This document shows, in pieces, positions 7,947-11,066 of a stretch of DNA of 11,066 nt. The translations under genes were made by a program, and so were the position numbers. The stretch is taken from the NCBI GenBank assembly GCA_937925895.1, contig CALANC010000213.1, positions 1-11,066 of the forward strand, read 5' to 3'. The notes below the pieces were generated by a model. That model worked only from the letters and a program-made list of their open reading frames with translations, did no database searches and was not told the origin of the DNA. Each line of letters opens with the position of its first letter. Positions within the stretch are counted from its first letter, which is position 1. The stretch is from an uncultured Desulfobacterales bacterium (GTDB lineage: Bacteria > Desulfobacterota > Desulfobacteria > Desulfobacterales > UBA11574).

Positions 7947-8789
7947 CTAATCAACCACGATCATAACTCGGCATTTTTTCATAAATGAAAGATTTTCGGA
8001 AGCACTTCGAAGCATTGAAGCATCTGCATTGCTGATTATGATATCAGATCGTCCTGGACCCTCTGTCCTTAAGCCTTTCACTGTCAGAGGATTATTTGTG
8101 ACTCTTTGATTGCGCTGAGCTGCTCCAACTTCTTTTGCATACCCGCTCATTCCTTGCTGGACAGCAAATTCACGGCTGACAAAAGCTGATCCGTAAACTT
8201 CTTGATTGTTCTCGTCTAGTATTTTTGGAGACATGGCAGGCCTTGCTTTAAGTCCCTTGGCGTCAACTACCAGACCAGTAAAGACAGCAGATGAAGTCTG
8301 ATCCTGCGTAATAGGCACAGCCTTGATGGATTCGAGCGGTTTAATTTCTTCTGGGAGTATCAGCTGAGAAAATCCACCCCGCATGTTCATTTGCATGGTA
8401 ATTTCTACTGTTCCATCCGAAAGATATTCTTTTTTTATAATTTGGGCACCTTTTATCATGCCGTCTACTTTGGTCCTAATGACATCGTTTTCAACCGTAT
8501 AATCTATAACGACTGTAGTACTGTCAATTCTAACACCTGCAACAACCTCTAAGATGTTACGGTAGGCGTCGAGCGTTGCTGCTCTTAAAGCCATTGGACG
8601 AGCACTTGGCTTGCCATACAGCTTTTCAGGAGGAGCGCCGATCCCTTTTGCTAAAATTGTACCCTGGCTCCAATTGATACTCCCCTTTCCCATCTGTTCA
8701 ATGAAATCCTGCCCATTATCAGAAAAGCCGCAAGTGGGTATTACCAGTAGAAATACAACTACCAAAACAAAAATTGACTTTTTTTTCAT
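7947..8789 (-). CDS. Exported LPP20-like protein
   Basis: The start is ATG 8789 because AAGGAGG lies four bases upstream and the signal peptide begins MKKKSIFVLVVVFLLVIP; an earlier in-frame start at 8816 would place ten extra residues before it. The mature 280-residue precursor probably loses its signal near residues 20-24. Cys20 follows IPT, a poor lipobox, so lipidation is uncertain. Residues about 45-140 resemble the LPP20 fold: ILAKGIGAPP, the helix ALRAATLDAYRNILEVVAGV with its alanine-rich face, and SDGTVEITMQMNM. Similar domains occur in flagellar outer-membrane accessory proteins such as FlgP. The second half (about 165-280) is a separate domain beginning AVFTGLVVDAKGL that I do not recognise. 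The next gene follows after 59 bases. Function unknown. Confidence 0.85.
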   Translation of the reverse strand: MKKKSIFVLVVVFLLVIPTCGFSDNGQDFIEQMGKGSINWSQGTILAKGIGAPPEKLYGKPSARPMALRAATLDAYRNILEVVAGVRIDSTTVVIDYTVENDVIRTKVDGMIKGAQIIKKEYLSDGTVEITMQMNMRGGFSQLILPEEIKPLESIKAVPITQDQTSSAVFTGLVVDAKGLKARPAMSPKILDENNQEVYGSAFVSREFAVQQGMSGYAKEVGAAQRNQRVTNNPLTVKGLRTEGPGRSDIIISNADASMLRSASENLSFMKKCRVMIVVD

Positions 8790-8834
8790 AATACCTCCTT
8801 GATATATTGAAATCATAGAATGTTAATATTGTTA

Positions 8835-9331
8835 TTATGATCCATATTTTTTTAAATAATAATTAGATGCTTTATTCCCGGGATTAATCTTGAATACCCT
8901 TTGCCAAAAATTTATTGCTTCTTGCTTTCTTCCGGATGTCAAAGCATTCCAGGCCTGGTCATTGTAAACTTTGGCAAGATTAAGAACAGCGTCTCTATCG
9001 CGGGTGTTGATCTTCAAGGTCTTTTTCCATTGCTTTATGGCAGTTTCAATATCTCCCTTATTATAATATATCCATCCGATTTCATTGATTGCTTTAGTGT
9101 AGGAAGGTTTAATTTCAAGTGTTCTTTGATACTCGAGTAATGCGTTGGTTATCATATCCACATTATGGAAGGCTTTTGCAAGTCGAAAATGGGTATCTGC
9201 TTCCTCGGAATCCGCAGCCCTTGCCTTTTTTAGATGTTCAATTGCCCTTGCCTGATTGTGCCTGAAATTATAAATTGCACCGAGAAAATAATAGCTTGTC
9301 CCAAAAGCTTTATAAAAGATCTTCTATACAT
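8835..9331 (-). pseudogene. TPR-repeat protein, broken near its 5' end (frameshift or truncation)
   Basis: TPR coding sequence runs continuously from 9323 to TAA 8835-8837 (162 codons). It has four repeats: SYYFLGAIYNFRHNQARAI, ADTHFRLAKAFHNVDM, KAINEIGWIYYNKGDIETAI, and a last one with AVLNLAKVYNDQAWNA. This frame is closed by TAG at 9324-9326 before any ATG; the first usable start in it is GTG 9161, which would lose the first repeat and part of the second. Just upstream, ATG 9329-9331 with GGGGA before it lies in another frame. One extra T in the TTTT run (9314-9317, minus strand) would join that ATG to the TPR frame as MYRRSFYKAFGTSYY. So either a one-base deletion or sequencing error broke a short gene, or the true 5' end was lost next to the repeat at 9372. 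The LPP20-like gene follows after 45 bases. Confidence 0.6.
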
Positions 9332-9371
9332 TTTTGTTCCCCTGTCTACTCCGGTAAACAGAACAGGGTAA

Positions 9372-9449
9372 TTAGCCCGGATGTTTCACGAATCTTATTT
9401 TAATTTTGAAAAAGGCTCAGACAAATTATTTATGAAATACTCTGGCTAA
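9372..9449. repeat. Small inverted-repeat element touching the dus stop codon
   Basis: The end 9372-9393 (TTAGCCCGGATGTTTCACGA and two more bases) is inverted at 9428-9449, which read on the minus strand begins TTAGCCAGAGTATTTCATAA. Sixteen of 22 positions match. The left end shares its core with the elements at 2117 and 2353, so this looks like a short, decayed member of the same family. The right arm covers the TAG stop of the dus gene (9446-9448). The structure may also serve as the dus 3' end, although there is no clear U-tract. Confidence 0.5.
9397..9424 (-). promoter_or_regulatory. Possible promoter inside the repeat for the envelope cassette
   Basis: On the minus strand TTGTCT (9419-9424) is followed after 16 bases by TAAAAT (9397-9402), a five-of-six match to the -10. 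Transcription would begin near 9390, about 60 bases before the ATG at 9331. The -35 matches only four of six positions. It lies between the arms of the repeat, so the element may drive the downstream genes. Confidence 0.3.
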
Positions 9450-10408
9450 AGTAGAAAGCTTTTATATTCTTTTATCAGCGTTAGAGCTTCTTTCTCCGTT
9501 GAAATCTTTTTGATGGATTCACGGAATCTGCTGCTGTAGCGCAACCCTTTGACAAACCAGCCAAGCTGGGTGCGCATCAACAGACACGCCCGATGCTCTC
9601 CAAAACATCTCGTCAGGGATTTTGAATATCTAATCATTGCATCAAAACGTTGTGAAAGGTCCGGACAAGCAATTTCATTGCCGCCAAGTAAAGCCAATAC
9701 CTGAGAAAAAATCCAGGGATTTCCGATAGCTGCTCTGCCTATCATCACCGCATCGCAATCAGTCTCTCTCTTCATTCTAAGCGCATCATGCGGCTCCACG
9801 ATATCTCCGTTGCCGATGATAGGAATGGCAAGTTTTTTCTTGATGGCCGCAATAAGTGACCAGTCAGCCTTACCTCTAAAGCCCTGGGTAGCAGTCCGCG
9901 GATGGAGGACAATGCCGTCTACCCCAAATTCTTGCGCGAGTTCTGCGATGTTGTGTGCCTGAATACCGGAATTGTCCCAACCGGCTCTAATTTTTATGGT
10001 CATCGGAATACGGATGGCCTTTCGGACCGCCTGAAGAATTGCTTTAACCCTTTGAGGGTTTTTCATAAGAGCAACACCTGAACCGGTTTTGAGAATTTTC
10101 TTAACTGGACAGCCGAAGTTGATGTCCAGAATGTCTGCACCGGAAGCCTCGATCACGGCCGCCGCCTCGGCCATGATAGCTGGATCGAAGCCAAACATTT
10201 GCACGGATAACGGTTTCTCTTCAGGTCGGCTCTTTAGTAATTCTAGTGTCTTTGTGGATTTATAAACGAGGCCATTGGAACTGATCATCTCAGAACAGAC
10301 AAGTCCACAACCTGCTTCTTTAGCCAGTAACCGGAACGGCAATTTGGTTATACCCGCGAGTGGCGCCAAAACGGTCATGTTTTCCAAGGTGAGGGAACCG
10401 ATTTTCAT
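9446..10408 (-). CDS. dusB: tRNA-dihydrouridine synthase, DusB/NifR3 type
   Basis: This FMN enzyme reduces specific uridines in tRNA to dihydrouridine in the cytoplasm. ATG 10408 is chosen over GTG 10417 because MKIGSLTLEN matches the family N-terminus (E. coli DusB starts M-R-I-G) and gives 320 residues against 321. Visible signatures are LAPLAGITKLPFR (14-26), SEMISSNGL (39-47), NFGCPVKK with catalytic Cys100, IKIRAGWD with Lys139, GNGDI (199-203) and MIGRAAIGNPWIF (222-234). The usual HGRT motif reads HPRT (169-172), a Gly-to-Pro change next to the FMN/tRNA-binding His. The small unknown gene upstream ends 45 bases before it, so the two are probably co-transcribed. DusB is the best subtype call, though Dus subfamilies are hard to separate by eye. 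Confidence 0.93.
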   Translation of the reverse strand: MKIGSLTLENMTVLAPLAGITKLPFRLLAKEAGCGLVCSEMISSNGLVYKSTKTLELLKSRPEEKPLSVQMFGFDPAIMAEAAAVIEASGADILDINFGCPVKKILKTGSGVALMKNPQRVKAILQAVRKAIRIPMTIKIRAGWDNSGIQAHNIAELAQEFGVDGIVLHPRTATQGFRGKADWSLIAAIKKKLAIPIIGNGDIVEPHDALRMKRETDCDAVMIGRAAIGNPWIFSQVLALLGGNEIACPDLSQRFDAMIRYSKSLTRCFGEHRACLLMRTQLGWFVKGLRYSSRFRESIKKISTEKEALTLIKEYKSFLL

Positions 10409-10453
10409 TTCTATCACTATTTGGATCTTTTTAAATTAGAAAAGGATATGACC

Positions 10454-10780
10454 TTAATTCTTTTTCTTCAGGTCAAACAATGATATTATCTTTTGATTGC
10501 TGGATTTTTCTGGTATTGCCCGGTCTTTTTTAGCTGGTTCCAGATCTTGAGGGCACACAACCTTTTCCATCCTTACCCTTTTACCACCCATGGTGAATTC
10601 CTGACCGCTGATATATACATCCCGTAAGATCCATGTAGTCACCTGAAGGGGAACCTGAAGCATCAATAATTTGACATGATACCAGTCTTTTTTAATATCA
10701 GGAGAAATACTTTCTAATCTGGCAAATGTGATCGGTTGATCTTCAAGATATATGAGTACAATATCTTTTTCTTTTGTCAT
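10454..10780 (-). CDS. Small conserved-looking protein of unknown function, upstream of dusB
   Basis: With ATG 10780 the product has 108 residues; an in-frame TTG at 10789 would add three. GAAAGAA before the ATG is a modest ribosome binding site. No signal peptide or membrane segment is seen, so it is probably cytoplasmic. Residues 1-80 alternate hydrophobic and polar positions like a small beta-barrel (DIVLIYLEDQPITFARLESI, then VTTWILRDVYISGQEF). The tail (about 80-108) is Lys-rich and probably flexible, ending SLFDLKKKN. It contains one Cys (VVCPQDLEP). I do not recognise the family. Its position 45 bases before dusB suggests shared transcription, but no functional link can be claimed. The codon pattern and frame length support a real gene. 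Confidence 0.75.
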   Translation of the reverse strand: MTKEKDIVLIYLEDQPITFARLESISPDIKKDWYHVKLLMLQVPLQVTTWILRDVYISGQEFTMGGKRVRMEKVVCPQDLEPAKKDRAIPEKSSNQKIISLFDLKKKN

Positions 10781-10868
10781 TTCTTTCAAAGTGATATAAA
10801 CTTCCTAATCTTTGATTTATTATTCTAAACCGGTTCTAACGTCGTAAATGGGCACATTGACTCCAATT

Positions 10869-10898
10869 CGTATAACCATTAAATGTTATATTTGGCAA
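10869..10898 (-). promoter_or_regulatory. Possible promoter of the unknown gene-dusB operon
   Basis: On the minus strand TTGCCA (10893-10898) is followed after 18 bases by TATACG (10869-10874). The -35 matches five of six and the -10 four of six positions. The -35 lies inside one copy of the TGGCAACG repeat. Weak but sensibly placed. Confidence 0.25.
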
Positions 10899-10907
10899 CG
10901 CATAATA

Positions 10908-10923
10908 ATGAATAAATATTCAT
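10908..10923. promoter_or_regulatory. Operator-like inverted repeat
   Basis: ATGAATA-AA-TATTCAT is a perfect seven-base inverted repeat, 10 bases upstream of the -35 of the proposed minus-strand promoter. It could bind a dimeric regulator, but in such AT-rich DNA chance is a fair explanation. Confidence 0.25.
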
Positions 10924-11066
10924 CGATTTTTTTAGATGCTTCAACAGCTTAGAACACATTGTTAAAAAGATTGTTTTGCTTATATTTTTGTACAACTATT
11001 TGAATTAATGACTAATAGTATTTATTTCATATTATGGCAACGACATGTAATTTTTCTTGACAGATA

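Larger units (their letters stand above)
10781..11066. other. AT-rich non-coding region upstream of the dusB operon
   Basis: No convincing coding frame on either strand. It contains a perfect seven-base inverted repeat around AA (10908-10923), TGGCAACG twice (10893-10900 and 11035-11042), a possible minus-strand promoter, and a -35-like TTGACA (11057-11062, +) whose -10 would lie beyond the window. Confidence 0.6.

Noticed and set aside
7933..7950. Direct repeat AGGCTAA at the end of the LPP20-like gene
   Set aside because: Two seven-base copies close together are within chance, and no function is apparent beyond one copy containing the stop codon.
9162..9331. A 33-residue peptide starting at ATG 9331 as an independent gene
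   Set aside because: Its frame runs over clear TPR coding sequence in another frame, so it is better explained as the start of the broken TPR gene.

Overview
The window looks like chromosomal DNA of a Gram-negative bacterium. A member of the Desulfobacterota (Desulfobacterales-like) is my best guess, but this is inferred from gene content and overall feel, not from a marker gene. Supporting points are the exported TPR, FecR-type and LPP20-type proteins, the lipoprotein signals, the pairing of metK with a short archaeal/Thermotoga-type adenosylhomocysteinase, and extragenic palindromic elements. No rRNA, tRNA, CRISPR array, transposase or phage gene was found.

Layout. Positions 1-1016 (+) hold the 3' end of a sensor histidine kinase followed by a single-domain Rcp1-like response regulator. 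A very short ORF with a strong ribosome binding site follows (1013-1138) and appears to be cut off. Positions 1109-2065 (-) encode a PA2778-like lipoprotein with a C39-like cysteine peptidase domain and C-terminal TPRs. Positions 2066-2547 are non-coding and contain a long imperfect palindrome plus a related fragment. Positions 2548-5882 (+) form a compact run panC-metK-ahcY: pantothenate synthesis, S-adenosylmethionine synthesis and removal of S-adenosylhomocysteine. The panC reading frame matches its family only if translation starts at an ATC codon.

Positions 5893-9331 (-) form a four-gene cassette in the order TPR fragment, LPP20-like exported protein, TPR/SLH-like lipoprotein, FecR-domain exported protein. 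The last three products carry export signals, so the cassette probably builds or maintains something in the envelope. The first gene is broken: its TPR coding frame begins without a start codon, and an ATG with a ribosome binding site lies in another frame just upstream. Positions 9372-9449 hold a second small inverted-repeat element that touches the stop codon of the next gene. Positions 9446-10780 (-) carry a dusB-type tRNA-dihydrouridine synthase, preceded in the same operon by a small protein I do not recognise. The last ~290 bases are AT-rich and non-coding, with possible promoter and operator sequences.

The most unusual points are the ATC start of panC, the shared inverted-repeat element next to two disrupted or altered gene borders, and the envelope cassette of unknown role.
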